Assembly (NCBI RefSeq): GCF_001625195.1 | Contig: NC_054389.1 | Span: 9,916,520 to 9,980,519, forward strand | Direction: 5' to 3' | Origin: Drechmeria coniospora | Taxonomy: Eukaryota > Ascomycota > Sordariomycetes > Hypocreales > Ophiocordycipitaceae | DNA length: 64,000 nucleotides | Shown: piece by piece, positions 10,601 through 22,205 of the stretch | Layout: every line of letters begins with the position of its first letter | Numbering within the stretch: position 1 is the stretch's first letter | Made by a program: the position numbers and the translations under genes | Notes under the pieces: model-generated | What the model saw: the letters and a program-made list of their open reading frames with translations, nothing else | Databases searched by the model: none | Told to the model about the DNA's origin: nothing

Positions 10601-12640
10601 AGCGATGGTTTTTCTTCAAGGAAGGTCGAATCCGAATGACGAGTCAAACTTCCGCGACGTTTAACAAGCTTTGCCAAGCTCTTGGCTCCCAGGGGTCGCT
10701 TCTCTTTTCTATGCAAGTATGTATGTGCTCTCGCATAACACGATAGCCAGTTCAGCTACCGGATCAGTGAGACAGCCCCAGACTAGTCGCGGCTCCGTGG
10801 CCCGGGAATGGAGCCTATCCGAGCTGGAATTCATGGTCGCCAGTGTCATCACACGTCGCTGGGCTTCTACCAGACAATGCAGGTATCCCTAGTGACTGAC
10901 GGAGTTACTTATGATTTTGTATCACGCAGCCTGTCTGATTTTGAATCAAGCAGCTTGCCTGAAGCTCCAGTGGGAAACTTGATTGCAAATGGCCAGGCGA
11001 TTCACAAGGCGCGGAACAGAATCAGCTCGATAAAGCAACCCTGTTCGCGCTTGACGTTGAGGTTGAATTGATTCGTGCCGGCATTGATGCGCTTGGCACG
11101 CAAGGGACGCATCGGTAGTCCTCATCGTATCCGATTGAGCTCAACCCAATAGAGCCTGGTTCTACTTGGTATACTAGTGAATACCAACACCTCGTTGGTA
11201 TGGAAGGGCGATCCGTTTAGAACCCGAGGTCCCCAAGTGCCGGGAACTCGGTTGCTGGCAACCTAACTGAGACGGTACCCTGGCACTGCGTGTGCGGGGG
11301 CCACACACTTGCAACCGTTTCAGAACATGCAATTGGCAAGACCAACCATGAATCTTCGATATATAAAATAGGCTCTCCGTGGTAACATCCAAGAAGTGTT
11401 CACATCGACAATCATATCCGACTTTCTGCATGCTAATGAGGCATTTACATATACATGGCGATTGAAGAATCAGGTAACGGTCTTGAATGCCCGTTCGTGG
11501 TTCGTTTTGTCTCATGAGCTGTCTCATGAACCACAGAGTTGGTGAAGGCTAATGTAACCACAGTCGTAACTAGCAAAGATGGCTGCTTTAGTTTAGTCCT
11601 GGACGCGTAACATGGAATTCGCACGTGAGTATCACGTACCAACGACCAAACCGATTCTGGGGACCCGACGAGGTAAGTAAACGGGAGCTGATTTGCATCG
11701 GTTTAACTGCCAGCGAAATAAATACTGTTTCTTGGATATCGTTGCTTGCCTGGTGCGGATTATTTGGCCTTCCTCGCAAGCTCTTGATTTCCCGGCAACG
11801 CGCCCCAGACCATTGATCGTCTTGTATCACTTCTCCATTCTCGAAATCAGACTTGATGCGTTGACCTGACATTGAATAACTGTCATGATTCGTAAAAGTG
11901 CGTGTTGTGCTAGATTCAAGTCATACTTCAGCTCGTGCGATCACTGATGGATCTCGATTAGGTCAGCAACAAGTCATTGTGATGAATGGAAGGCATCCCT
12001 AGGGGCGCTATATTCTGCGATATACGATACCACCATGGCGTTATTGAACTCGTATTTCGAAATTGTGTTACTTCCAGTGACGGTAGTCGGGCTAATTACC
12101 TCGGTATTGTGAAATGCGGTATTGTCATGTTCATCGACGACGGAGCACGGACTACTGCCCGGCCAACCAACGAAATGTCACACCTACAGTAAAAGAATAA
12201 CGGTGTCCTCCAAGACGATGGTACTATTTCGACATTCACGGCGTAGACGTGTCCGATGGGAGTGTACCATGGCACTGGCGTGGTGCTGCGCAAGGAGGAG
12301 ATTGGGTCTTCGAAACCATTGGGATTGAAATAGCGTTTAAGGTTCTATTCAAGGTTATTCAATGTTAGACTGTTGTACATTCACCTTTATCAGGAATGAG
12401 CAGCTAGAATAGATACACTTGTTGAAATTTGGACAAACAGCTTAGAGCTTCTAATAGAGAGCAATGCTATCTTCATTACGAAGAGTGTTTCTTCAAGAAT
12501 TGATAGAATCTTCAAATCAGAAGAATGCCTCAACGCAAGTGTCGTGAAGACCGCGCTGAACGAGAAATATTGGAATCGAACAATACGACCAGTCCGACCT
12601 CCTTCCGACCGGTTCGGTTGACATGCAACGTGTTCCAGAC
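10601..12640. other. AT-richer gene-free region
   Basis: Two kilobases with no coding potential that I can support. The sequence from about 11,100 to 12,550 is visibly richer in A and T than the surrounding genes, and its open frames are short on both strands. It includes the promoter of the secreted-protein gene at its left end. I see no terminal repeats or transposon protein remnants. It could be an old, mutated repeat, but nothing proves it. Confidence 0.5.
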
Positions 12641-13320
12641 AAGTACTTGTACTTGTAAGTACTGTACTCCGTAGGTGCAGCGCAATTGCACTTGTTTTAC
12701 GTGTCCTGTAATACAGAGTACCCCGTACTTGTACTTGATATACTTGTACTAACTGTACTTGATGCTGCCTTAGCAAGGTGCCGTAAATCCATGTGTACGT
12801 ACTCCGTACAGGTACTGTACATACCCGTGAACATACTTGCTGCTGGTTGGGAGGGCAGCCCGTAGCGCGGCCGCTCCTCCAGCCAGTGGCACGTCAGTGC
12901 TGATACCTAATTGTAGTTGCAGTATTACTCCGTACTCCGTAGCTACAGTATTACATGTAGGTGTGCTCCGTACTAGGTACGGACTAATATTTTCCGTACA
13001 GTATTTCGGGTTCTCGTACTCTGTAAGTACAACTCCGTACTGTACAGTACTCCAAGTAACACAGTAATTACACTGTACTGTGCAGAGCACGTAAGTACAT
13101 GTACGGAGTACTTACGGAGTACTTACGGAGCACTTAATACATTCAATTACTCCGATAGACGACCAGGGTATTATCCGGATGTGTTTTTCCGTCTCCCTAT
13201 TGAAAAACTGTACTAAAATATAAGTATTATGTACTCCGGACATGTACTGTAAGTACTTACCTGTACATGTACAGTACTTACTGTACGTACTGTCCCGGTT
13301 TGGTACGGTACGTGCTTCCC
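12641..13320. repeat. GTAC / TACTCCGTAC-rich repeat island
   Basis: The stretch is dense in GTAC, TACTTG, CTCCGTAC and GGAGTAC words, for example three closely spaced TACGGAG units near 13,100-13,130. Units are degenerate and occur in both orientations; the core GTAC is itself a palindrome. It lies some 200 bp upstream of the HAT2 coding start, so it probably overlaps that promoter. Confidence 0.75.
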
Positions 13321-13532
13321 ACTCACTTTACGCGCGTGACGCGTAACGGCAAGCTCCCTCGACCTTCTGGCTTCATCCTGATTCTGATCCTTTACCACCG
13401 AGACTGGGCTGGACCATCACGGGAACAAATCATCGGCTTGCGCTTCGCCACGATAAAGGAACTTTCATCTCCTACCCTTGCCTTCACATCCCTCCTTTTT
13501 TCGACTCATCCTCGCATTTTACGGCACCTGCG

Positions 13533-15190
13533 ATGGCGTTGGACCCAGAGGTCGATGGTACGTTCTCCCGCACCCTCTGCCGCGCTGCTTCCCCTCGTGG
13601 CTTTTCATGCAAGATCAACTGTAGACGCTGACCAACGGCTATAGTCGACGCGATGCAGGATGATGACGACGATCAGGTGGAGCGTCTCATAAATGAAGGC
13701 AAGTTTTTTTCTCCTCTTGTTTGACGTTGCCGCACTAACGTTGAGCAGAGTACAAGACATGGAAGAAGAACAGCCCGTTCCTGTACGACATGATTTTAGG
13801 GTATGCGCCCTTTCCTTCTCTCACCCAGAACTGTGGGCAGGTTGTTCTGACCAGCCTCAGAACTGCTCTCACTTGGCCTACTCTTACCGTCCAATGGTTC
13901 CCGGATGTGAAGGAGGTCGAGGGACAAAACTACAGCATGCATCGGCTTCTGCTCGGCACGCACACGTCCGACGAGAGTACCAATTATCTTCAACTCGCCA
14001 ATGTCCAGGTGCCCAAGGCTGTCCAGCCAAACCCCTCCAACTATGACGAGGACCGGGGTGAGATTGGAGGATATGGAAACTCGGGCGAGGTTGCCGCCAT
14101 CAAATGCGACATCATACAGAAGATCGAGCATCCTGGCGAGGTCAACAAGGCCCGATACCAGCCTCAAAACCCCGACATCATCGCCACCCTCTGTGTCGAC
14201 GGCAAAATTCTCATCTTCGACCGCACAAAGCACCCCCTTCTGCCTACGACGCCCGGCAAGATCAATCCCCAGATCGAGCTCATCGGCCACAAGGCTGAGG
14301 GTTTCGGCCTCAACTGGAGCCCGCACGAGGCCGGCTGCTTGGTATCGGGCAGCGAGGACAAGACCATGTGTCTATGGTAAGCGCCCTCGCTCACTTCTCT
14401 CGTACCTGTACCGGTTCGAGTCGAGCCGACCTCGTTCGTTCCACGCACAGGAGGCGGCTAACAAGCGCAGGGACTTGAAGAAGCTCGAGACGGACTCGAA
14501 GACCATGCGACCCTCTCGGAGATACACCCACCACGACCAAATAGTCAACGATGTGCAGTACCACCCGATTGCGAAGAGCTTCATCGGCTCCGTGTCGGAT
14601 GACCAGACGCTGCAGATCATTGACATCCGGCATAGCGAGACGAGCAAGGCAGCCGTCGTTGCCAAAGGCGGCCACCTGGATGCCATCAACGCCTTGTCCT
14701 TCAACCCGACGTCAGAAGTGCTTGTGGCGACGGCGTCGGCCGACAAGACGATTGGAATCTGGGATTTGCGAAACGTTAAGGAAAAGGTGCACACGCTCGA
14801 GGGTCACAACGACGCCGTGACGTCGCTCTCGTGGCACCCGACCGAGGCCGGCATCTTAGGTAGTGGTAGCTACGACAGAAGAATCATCTTCTGGGACCTC
14901 TCGCGCGTCGGTGAAGAGCAGCTTCCCGACGATCAGGAGGATGGCCCGCCAGAGTTGTGCGTCATCTCCCCATTCCCAGTTCCAGGCGGCGCTGGATGCT
15001 AACCTTGGTCCGCAGGCTTTTCATGCACGGCGGACACACGAACCACCTCGCCGATTTCAGCTGGAATCCAAGCGAGCCCTGGATGGTGGCGAGCGCAGCC
15101 GAGGACAATTTGTTGCAGATTTGGAAGGTTGCCGAGTCCATCGTCGGAAGGGATGACGGCGACCTGCCCGTCAACGAGCTCGACCGATAG
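13533..15190 (+). CDS. HAT2: Histone acetyltransferase type B subunit 2 (RbAp46/48-type WD40 protein)
   Basis: Six exons, 13533-13557, 13645-13698, 13749-13800, 13861-14376, 14471-14956 and 15016-15190, give 435 residues, the normal length. The N-terminal helix reads ERLINEEYKTWKKNSPFLYD and is followed by ALTWPTLTVQW, both hallmarks of the Msi1/RbAp family that bind histone H4 helix 1. WD repeats follow, with CLWDLKKLE, IGIWDLRNVKEK, IIFWDLSRVGEE and LQIWKVAES ending successive blades. Yeast Hat2 pairs with Hat1 to acetylate newly made H4. Intron 2 (13699-13748) begins GCAAGT rather than GT, because only this donor restores INEEYKTW. The gene follows a GTAC-rich island. An Msi1/CAF-1 p50 paralogue is the main alternative, but the sequence fits HAT2 better. 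Confidence 0.93.
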
Positions 15191-15896
15191 ACGAGGTGGA
15201 TGCTCATGGAACATACTACATCGGCTTTGGAGGAGTGGAGCTTATGCGACCCCTAGAGGAGATCGTGAAGGCTGCAGCATCGGGATTAGATTCTTTCCAA
15301 GTTGGACCATGGCATGACCTGTTGTCTTGCTTCGCATTGTCATCTACGGCGGCCCTTGAGCCGTCATGGTTGTTTGCTGCTGTTGTCGATATGCTTTGCA
15401 AGACCACGGTATCAGTTGTTCGTTCTTGGCGTGTATTACCATGGCATGCCATCTCATCCGCCGACTTTCGACTCTTCGGGTCGCTACACAGCCGATCGAG
15501 TAGCAGTGAATGAAACGAGGTCGGGCATGTAAACGGGCAGGCAGCCAGGCAGGCACTTTGCTCATGCTGTTCACCACCGATATCCGAATCACCTGACTTT
15601 CGCTGTCCAGTTCAGCCAACCACAACAGCAATTCCCGTGGTTACTGTTGGGGGATTCTATGAATTCAATGAATTCTATTCATCAGCCGACAATAAGGGCT
15701 GAGCCGAATATTCATTGCCCCATTCTCTGGCCAGTTCGCCATGGCTGCTCGTCCTCTTCCTCACCTTCGTCTTTGCCCCTCGTTTGTCACTCATTGATTT
15801 CCCGGTCCTATCTCCCACATTGCTCCTCGGGCCTGGCTTTCCTCCATTCTTTATTCCGCACATTTCCTCTCACCCAGCGTCGTGGCAACCGCATCG
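15191..15896. other. Intergenic region HAT2 to unknown protein gene
   Basis: About 700 bp holding the HAT2 3' end and the promoter and leader of the next gene. The last 120 bases are pyrimidine-rich and end in an acceptor-like CACCCAG at about 15,871-15,877, so a 5' UTR intron is possible. No other feature was seen. Confidence 0.5.
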
Positions 15897-18113
15897 ATGG
15901 CCAGCGGAAGCGGACTTCCGAACGAACCCATATACACGCTCGAGACGACCTTTGACAGCAGCGCGGTAGTCCGTAAAGCCCTGGCGAGAGGATTTAGCCG
16001 CGACGAGGCCGAGTTCATCGCGAGCATCGCCTTGCAGCAGGTACGCGAGCTCTCGGCGAAGAAATCTGACGGATCGACCGTCAGCAGTATCGAGATCGCC
16101 GAGGCCATCCGGCAGTATGCCATTGATGAGGTGGACAAGGAGAAGGCCAAGGACAAGTCAGAACAGCAGGCCGCTGCGAGAGGCCAATACGTGGACGCCA
16201 TCGAAGAGCCGGACCAGAATGAGAATGGAGACGGCGAGTCCGAAAAGCGGAAGGTGTGTAGGGCTCTGACGGATCACGACGACATGAGACGCCAGAGCAA
16301 ACGCTACAAGTTCGCAGGAGGCTCCCGCCTAGCCGAACACTTCCACCCGAACGGCGGATTCCCCTACGACCTCGGCGGTGGCATTGACAAGCTGCGGCTG
16401 CGCATCCACCATGGTCACGTCGACCTCATAACGGCTCTGTGCCGCCACCTCGAGCTCGCCGTCGAGCTTGCCAAGCATATGCGACCCGAGGACATCCTCA
16501 AGATGTACAGCATCAGCCGCGCCTTTCATGATGCGCTCGACAGCCACCTGCTCTCCTCGGTGCGCCAGATCATCGCCTATCGCGCACCGGAGGCCGGTCG
16601 AGTCTTTTCTTTCAAGATGTATAGGAGCCTGCTTGTCCAGGACCCTGTCGGCCGCCGCTGGGCCGATCAGATGACCGACGCCGACGCCCGCCTCTACGAT
16701 TCGACGGCGAAACAGGTCCGCACCATCCCCGGCCTGCGCTACCTCCAGCTAGTCCTCACCCGGGACCGCTGCTGCCGTGAGATCCTCGCTCTGCTGGCCC
16801 GGCACGGCCACCGCACGCCCCCAGGCACCTACGGCACGCTGCTGCGTATCTGGCTCGTCATGGACGTCCCAACGTCCATGCAGCGCAAGGCCCTCATGCG
16901 CAACCGCAAGCTCTGGACCGATATCGACCTCTACAACGGCCAGCTCTTCGTCCTCAAGCTGGCCATGCACTTCAATGACCCCGTCTTGGGCATGCCCACC
17001 GTGGAGATCCCCCGGGTTATCCTGGGCCAGAGGGGCCTCTACTTCCTCTGGCAGGTCCTCGTCCAAAAGCGCTTCACAACGCCTCTCGAGATCATCCAGT
17101 CCAAGGTCCGCTACGACTTCGTCGCGCCGGCTTCTTGGAATGCTCAGGGGCTCTTCAACCAGCACGTCTACGGCGTGCCATTTGACGAGGTAGGCCTAGG
17201 CCAGCTCGAGGCCTGGGGTCAGGGCGAATGTCACCTCATGCGCATCGACGAGCTCATCCCCCTCGAAGCCATTGTCCGGGGCGTCGAGCTTGATCGGCAC
17301 CTCGTCCACATGATGACCTGGGGCTACTTCCACCACGACACCGGCGCCAACATCGTGCCATCCGAGGACGAGATGTACGTTTCAGACGAGGAAATGACCC
17401 TCGGTCACATGGACACTTCCAAGATGTGGCAGCCCAAGCACGCGCGCAAGAACCGCTGGCACACCCTCAACGATGCCCAAAAGCAGGAGATCCTCGATGA
17501 TGACGATGACGAGCGCCTTTGCATCCTCGCCTGGGCCGAGCAGAACCCCGACCGCATCGTTGACATGTCTGGTGGCGTCCCCGAAGACGCCGCGCCTTCG
17601 CTTGAAGACGAGATAAACCGCGGCTTCTTCGTCCGTCGTCCGCCCAAGCACCGTGCTGCCCAGCAGCAGCAGCAGACGCAACAACCACCCGCTGCCGACG
17701 ACGCACAGGGCTGGGCCGAATTCAGCCACCGCGTGCGCGTCGGTCTGCCCAAGGATCTCAGCGGCGACTCCCTGCTGCCCCAACAGGCCGATCAACCGTG
17801 CCCGCAGGATGAACATGACTGGGACTGGGCTGCATGGTTGGCACAGGAGCAGAGCGATAAAGACGCAGTCGCAGCGCACCCGGTGCTGTCAACATCCCAG
17901 TTCGGCAACGGGAGCCGGGTCGATGGCGAAGAGGATGTGTTTTCGAGGGACATGGACGTGGGAGGGGATAATGGAGAGAATGAAGGGGAGAGTGCCGATG
18001 ACGGTGACGAAGTGGTTGATGATGAGTTACAATTGTGGGACGAGGAAGATATGGAAATTTTTATCGAAAACTTCTTTGCTCACGTTCACATGGAGGGGGT
18101 TGAGCATCAATAG
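15897..18113 (+). CDS. Unknown 738-residue protein, possibly F-box-like
   Basis: One uninterrupted frame of 738 residues starts at ATG 15897 (MASGSGLPNEPIYTLETTF). The frame is open for a few codons upstream but with no ATG. Residues ~60-95 are helical and charged. Around residues 190-220 the segment MRPEDILKMYSISRAFHDAL resembles the helix of F-box-like folds in ascomycete proteins, followed by a block of tryptophan- and arginine-rich sequence. Residues ~490-738 are strongly acidic, with a short glutamine run near 590 and a C-terminus rich in Asp and Glu. I recognise no catalytic motif. It is probably a conserved fungal protein of unknown role; an F-box function in ubiquitin ligase recruitment is only a guess. 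Confidence 0.75.
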   Translation: MASGSGLPNEPIYTLETTFDSSAVVRKALARGFSRDEAEFIASIALQQVRELSAKKSDGSTVSSIEIAEAIRQYAIDEVDKEKAKDKSEQQAAARGQYVDAIEEPDQNENGDGESEKRKVCRALTDHDDMRRQSKRYKFAGGSRLAEHFHPNGGFPYDLGGGIDKLRLRIHHGHVDLITALCRHLELAVELAKHMRPEDILKMYSISRAFHDALDSHLLSSVRQIIAYRAPEAGRVFSFKMYRSLLVQDPVGRRWADQMTDADARLYDSTAKQVRTIPGLRYLQLVLTRDRCCREILALLARHGHRTPPGTYGTLLRIWLVMDVPTSMQRKALMRNRKLWTDIDLYNGQLFVLKLAMHFNDPVLGMPTVEIPRVILGQRGLYFLWQVLVQKRFTTPLEIIQSKVRYDFVAPASWNAQGLFNQHVYGVPFDEVGLGQLEAWGQGECHLMRIDELIPLEAIVRGVELDRHLVHMMTWGYFHHDTGANIVPSEDEMYVSDEEMTLGHMDTSKMWQPKHARKNRWHTLNDAQKQEILDDDDDERLCILAWAEQNPDRIVDMSGGVPEDAAPSLEDEINRGFFVRRPPKHRAAQQQQQTQQPPAADDAQGWAEFSHRVRVGLPKDLSGDSLLPQQADQPCPQDEHDWDWAAWLAQEQSDKDAVAAHPVLSTSQFGNGSRVDGEEDVFSRDMDVGGDNGENEGESADDGDEVVDDELQLWDEEDMEIFIENFFAHVHMEGVEHQ

Positions 18114-19319
18114 GCAACGGGTGCAGGGAGTGCCTCCATGGGAGGGGGCAACCAAATGGCATGAACAGGGAATAATTGATGTCATGACGCGATGGCACTT
18201 GAGAAAGGTGATAGATCAAGAGACTTGAGAGTTGATCCTGCTCGTACATGTAGTGGCTCATAATCTAACCAGCCGAAATCGTGTCACACAATGTCACAAA
18301 TATGAAGCAAACAATCTTTTTACTCTCACTGTCCTGCCCCCCGATGCTGGCTGCCACCGATACACGCCTTCTCTATCAGCAACAACGAACATTTGGGATG
18401 AAAGCCATCAACGCTCACAATCAGCCAGCCAAACGATCGATTGAATAGGCACCGAAGCTCCCCGACTCCTCGACAATGATGCATGCATCCCCCCCTCCCT
18501 TCCTCTTCTCTCGCCGGTCCAGCAGTTGGCACTGCAGACTTGAAGGCAGCAGCAGTATTAGGAACAGATCAAGTCGGGGAATTAGGGCAAACCGGGACAA
18601 GGACAAGAGAGAGAAGGCAGAAGCATGAAAGAAACAAAAAGGGGAGCAGAGACGTAGAGGAAGACAGAATGCCGACTTGGCGAAACCAACATGTCCTAAA
18701 CCGAGGGGCCCAGCCTTGGGAACACAATGCCCGCCAAGGGGGATATTGAAGTTTCACACCAAGATATGTCCTTTAACACTCCCATTCGCTATGCACCCTC
18801 CCGGGACAACAACAAAAGGATTTCCAGCAAAATTCCAGGTCCGAGGACGCCGTCACTAAATCCAGACCACATCTTCCGGCCGAAAGATAGATGCAGGGTA
18901 TTTGGTGAACGCTTCCCCATCCCCCGTTAGAAACAGACAACAAATTTTCCGAGCAGAACGATGGTGTCGGAGGCCTCGCCAACCCCGAACAGCCGTGGCC
19001 ATATAGTCACATTTTTCCAGCCTGCCAATGTTACCACGCCCCTCCAGAAAACATAAAACTGTCCGACACTCCATCCTGGTCCCGCAAACAAATACACACC
19101 GATACCCCCCCGCCATTTTTCCCATGTAACAGCAAGCGTAAGTCCAGAAGGTATTTGCCAAGTGCTCTATGTTCATCAGTCCAAGGTCGTCTACTTCCGG
19201 CGTGCCTCGGCAGAGACGACGCGGGGAAGACACGCAACCATCAAGTCGAAGATGACGTTCCAACGGCAAGTCTGCACAGAAGCAGCCCGCAGGAGGCCGT
19301 CCGCTCGCGACAGATCGCC
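18114..19319. other. Convergent intergenic region
   Basis: About 1.2 kb between two genes that end toward each other. It must contain both 3' UTRs. Open frames are short and show no protein-like content. Nothing else was seen. Confidence 0.5.
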
Positions 19320-21545
19320 CTAGGCTGGAGACTTGTTCGCAGGAGGGCCTCCGTTCTGACCGTTCTGACCGTTCTGGCCGTTCTGGCCGTTCTGACGAGC
19401 ATCGTTGGCGCCGACCGAGAGCCCGCTCATGCCGCTCGACAGGAAGGCGAACGGGTCGTTCTCCCCGTTGTAGAAATTGTTGGCGGGTCCGGGTCCGGGT
19501 CCAGGTCCGGGTCCGGCAGAAACAGGGCCGTTGTTGGCCGACTGGAAAGCGGCCTCGGCCGCTCTGCTGTCGAAAGGTCCGGCCGAATGCGAGGCGGGGC
19601 CCGAGCCGAAGCCCTGCGTGTTCAAGGAGCTCGGGTAGGCGCCGGCGCCACCGCCGATGCCGGATGGCAGGAAGTGGTTAGGCGGTCCTCCGAAGTGCTG
19701 GTTGTTGTAGCCGCCGGAGGGGAACGAGCTGTTGGCGCCGTACGGCCCGGGACCCGGGGTGCCGGCCATGGACCCCTGGCTCATGCCGTACTGCGACGCG
19801 TTGTCCATCGGGGACGGGTAGCCCGAGTCGGCGACGACGGCGGCGGTGGCGCGGCTCGCTCCGCAACGAAGGCAGCAAACGTTCTTGGCGAAGTTGTGGT
19901 AGCCGCACACTTCGTTGCCGCACTTCCAGTCGCCGGCGCGGAAAGGCACGGCGCCGCCGCCGCCCATGCGACCGCCGCCGCCGTGACCCATGGGGCCGTG
20001 GTGCCCGTGGCCACCATGGGGAGGGGGCGGCATCATGGCCGGAGGGCCGTAGTTGTAACCGTAGCCGCCGGGGCCGGCGGCCATGTCGGCACCGGCTCCC
20101 GGGCCGTGGGCACCTCCCATGGCCGGGAAGGAGCATCGGAAGCAGGCAGTTCGGCGCTGGAAGTTGGAGAAGCCGCAGGAGGGGCAGGTCCAGTCGCCGG
20201 GTCGGGGGCGGTTCTTGCTCGGGGGGAAGGGCGTCAGGATATCCTGGGCGCGGTCGAGAACGCGGCTGGACGAGGGGGAGACCTCGATGGCCTTTTCGTT
20301 CAGGGCACGACCGTTCATGCACAAGCTTTCGGCCGCCTAGACAAAGTCAGCTCGGCGACGGGTGCACGCGGGTCGGCGTCGACTGACCTCCTCGTGGGAA
20401 GAGAAGACGGCGAAGCCGGTACCGGTAGGCTTGTGCTGCTCCGGGGTGCGGAGAGTCCAGAAGGCGATGGGGCGACCGCCGAACTGGGTGAACCAACTCT
20501 CGAGCTCCGACTGCGTGGTATCGTGGGGAAGGCCCGACATGTGCAGGACCTTGCTCCGCTCCGACAGGAAGGCTCGGACGTCGGCCCTCGCGTCCATGGG
20601 TCGGGTCAGGACATCGGGGTGCTCCTGGGCGGGCTGCGACTTGCGGATGAGGCCGCGGAGGACGCGGGCGAGGGTGATGGCCTCCTCCATGGCGCGGCGG
20701 GGGGAGGCCGGGGCGAGGGCCTGCAGGTGGAAGGGCAGATTGTGCTTGATGGGGGCGCTCGACTGAACCGGCTCGACCTCGAGAGCGGCGCAAATGTTGG
20801 AGAGCATCGAGGGCCCAAAGGGGAGCGACTCGGGATGGTGCTGCTGCCAGCGCTGATACTCGGTCCGCAGGTCAAAGGTACGCGAGTGCTGCAGGTAGGG
20901 AGGGAGCACGACGGCCTTGTCGCGGGCCTCGCGAGGCAGCTGGACGCGGAGGTCCCAGGCATCCAGGGTGACGAAGACGAAGTCGAGGTTTTTGGATGTC
21001 AGGTGCTCGGTGGCGAAGGCGTCGAATCGGGTGATGGCATCCCGGAAGGAACCAGAATTTCGAACGTGCTCCCACGTCAACGTCGTCAGGCTCGCTGCAG
21101 AGCATCGCCGTCAGTCGCGGGCCTTGCCAACTCGTCGGCGTCCTCGACCGAGAGCGGAGGCGGCGGCAGGGGGGGGGGACAGGGCACGGGGCAGGCCCGC
21201 AGGAGTTGGGGAGAGGGGGGAGGGAACAGGAGGACGTCCACGGCGTTTACTTACTGCACAGCGGTGTGATGGGCGTGTTGATGGGCTTCACGAGGACGCT
21301 CTCGTGGGTAATCTGGCGCGTCTGCGTGAGCCTTGCGCCGTGGGGACGGAGTGGGTTGGTTGCTTGGCTTGTGCGCAATGTGGACAACGTACCTCCTCGA
21401 GCGTGTTGGCGTCGAGCAGAATCCATCCAAGCTCAATCACTTCGGCCGAGTCCTTCGTGACGTAGACGCCGTGCTCGTCGCAGGTGGTGGCGACATGGAT
21501 GACGACGTAGCGGTCAATGTTGAGCTGGGGCTGCGAGGTCGTCAT
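19320..21545 (-). CDS. RNA-binding protein: exonuclease-like domain, RRM, two RanBP2 zinc fingers
   Basis: Four exons, 21545-21393, 21321-21255, 21094-20388 and 20336-19320, give 647 residues. Residues ~10-240 resemble the ERI-1/RNase-T exonuclease fold (VIELGWILLDANTLEE, SLTTLTWEHVRNSG, FVFVTLDAWDLRVQLP). An RRM covers ~265-340 (KVLHMSGLPHDTTQSELESW, TGTGFAVFSSHEE). Two RanBP2-type zinc fingers follow: GDWTCPSCGFSNFQRRTACF and GDWKCGNEVCGYHNF...CLRC. The C-terminus is Gly/Pro/Asn-rich, with a short NGQ repeat and a GP repeat. This set matches fungal proteins annotated as ARP or zinc-finger RNA-binding proteins. The first acidic motif of the exonuclease fold reads IHVATT in place of D-x-E, so it is probably not a nuclease. 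A role in mRNA binding is likely. Confidence 0.85.
19365..19405 (-). repeat. Nine-base repeat encoding NGQ triplets
   Basis: Near the 3' end of the RNA-binding protein gene a 9-base unit (GTTCTGACC/GTTCTGGCC on the + strand) is repeated about four to five times and encodes Asn-Gly-Gln. A neighbouring tract at about 19,485-19,518 repeats GGTCCG and encodes Gly-Pro. Both are in-frame low-complexity expansions. Confidence 0.85.
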
Positions 21546-22205
21546 GATGGCGATGGGGGGAGCGTGGGCTCGGCGGGCAGGGAAAGGGACACGGTCAGGT
21601 CAGCCTGTCGGGCAGACGGGCAGGCTAACGGTGGGCCTCGTCGACGCGGCAGAGGTCAGAGGCAGAGGTTCGCAGGCGAACGGACTGGACTGCCGGCGAT
21701 GTTGTCGGGCGGTAGCCGCAGCCTGTGACCGAGCCGGCTCGAGAGGGAGGTTGGAGCAGGCGTGCGAAGGGGTGGGTGGTGCCAAGACGATGTTGGCCAG
21801 ACTCGGGCGGCAACTGGGAGGTATATGGTGAGCAGACAGTTTTGACTTTTGGTTTTTGGCAGCCGCCGGAACAGAGGAACCCGACTGGCCGAGGGGCTTG
21901 GCGGGACGAACACGAGGTGGACACGAAACCGACCAAGGCTCCGGAACGAAGGGGCACGTTGGACGAGAGGAGAAAATGATTGTCGGCGCCCTGCCGAGAG
22001 ACTCGTACGCACCACGCCGTCAGGATGAAGATGGACGGTGGGAGGAGGTCGAGGATGAGCAGACAGACGAACGAACGAACGAACCAGGGGGGGGGGGGGG
22101 GGACGCGAGAAAAGCAGAACGGGGGAGGCAGAAGGCGGCGGCGACTGGAGTCACTGGACGGACGTTTGTTGGTTGGGTTGGCAGCCGCTGGTGGGTAGGT
22201 CCCGC
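21546..22205. other. Promoter and leader region with a G16 homopolymer
   Basis: This 660-bp stretch lies upstream of the RNA-binding protein gene. It is purine-rich on the + strand and contains an uninterrupted run of 16 G at 22,087-22,102. Open frames on both strands are low-complexity and unlikely to be real. It probably holds the 5' UTR and promoter. Confidence 0.5.

Noticed and set aside
14405..14425. GGTTCGAGTC, similar to a tRNA T-loop
   Set aside because: It is inside a HAT2 intron and no acceptor, D or anticodon stems can be drawn around it.
16255..16300. Possible short intron (GTGTGTAGG to ACATGAG) in the 738-residue protein gene
   Set aside because: It would be only about 35 nt and not a multiple of three, while the unspliced frame is open throughout.
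19155..21269. 704-codon open frame on the + strand
   Set aside because: It runs antisense through the RNA-binding protein gene and across its introns; the sequence is Gly/Ala/Arg/Val-rich shadow.
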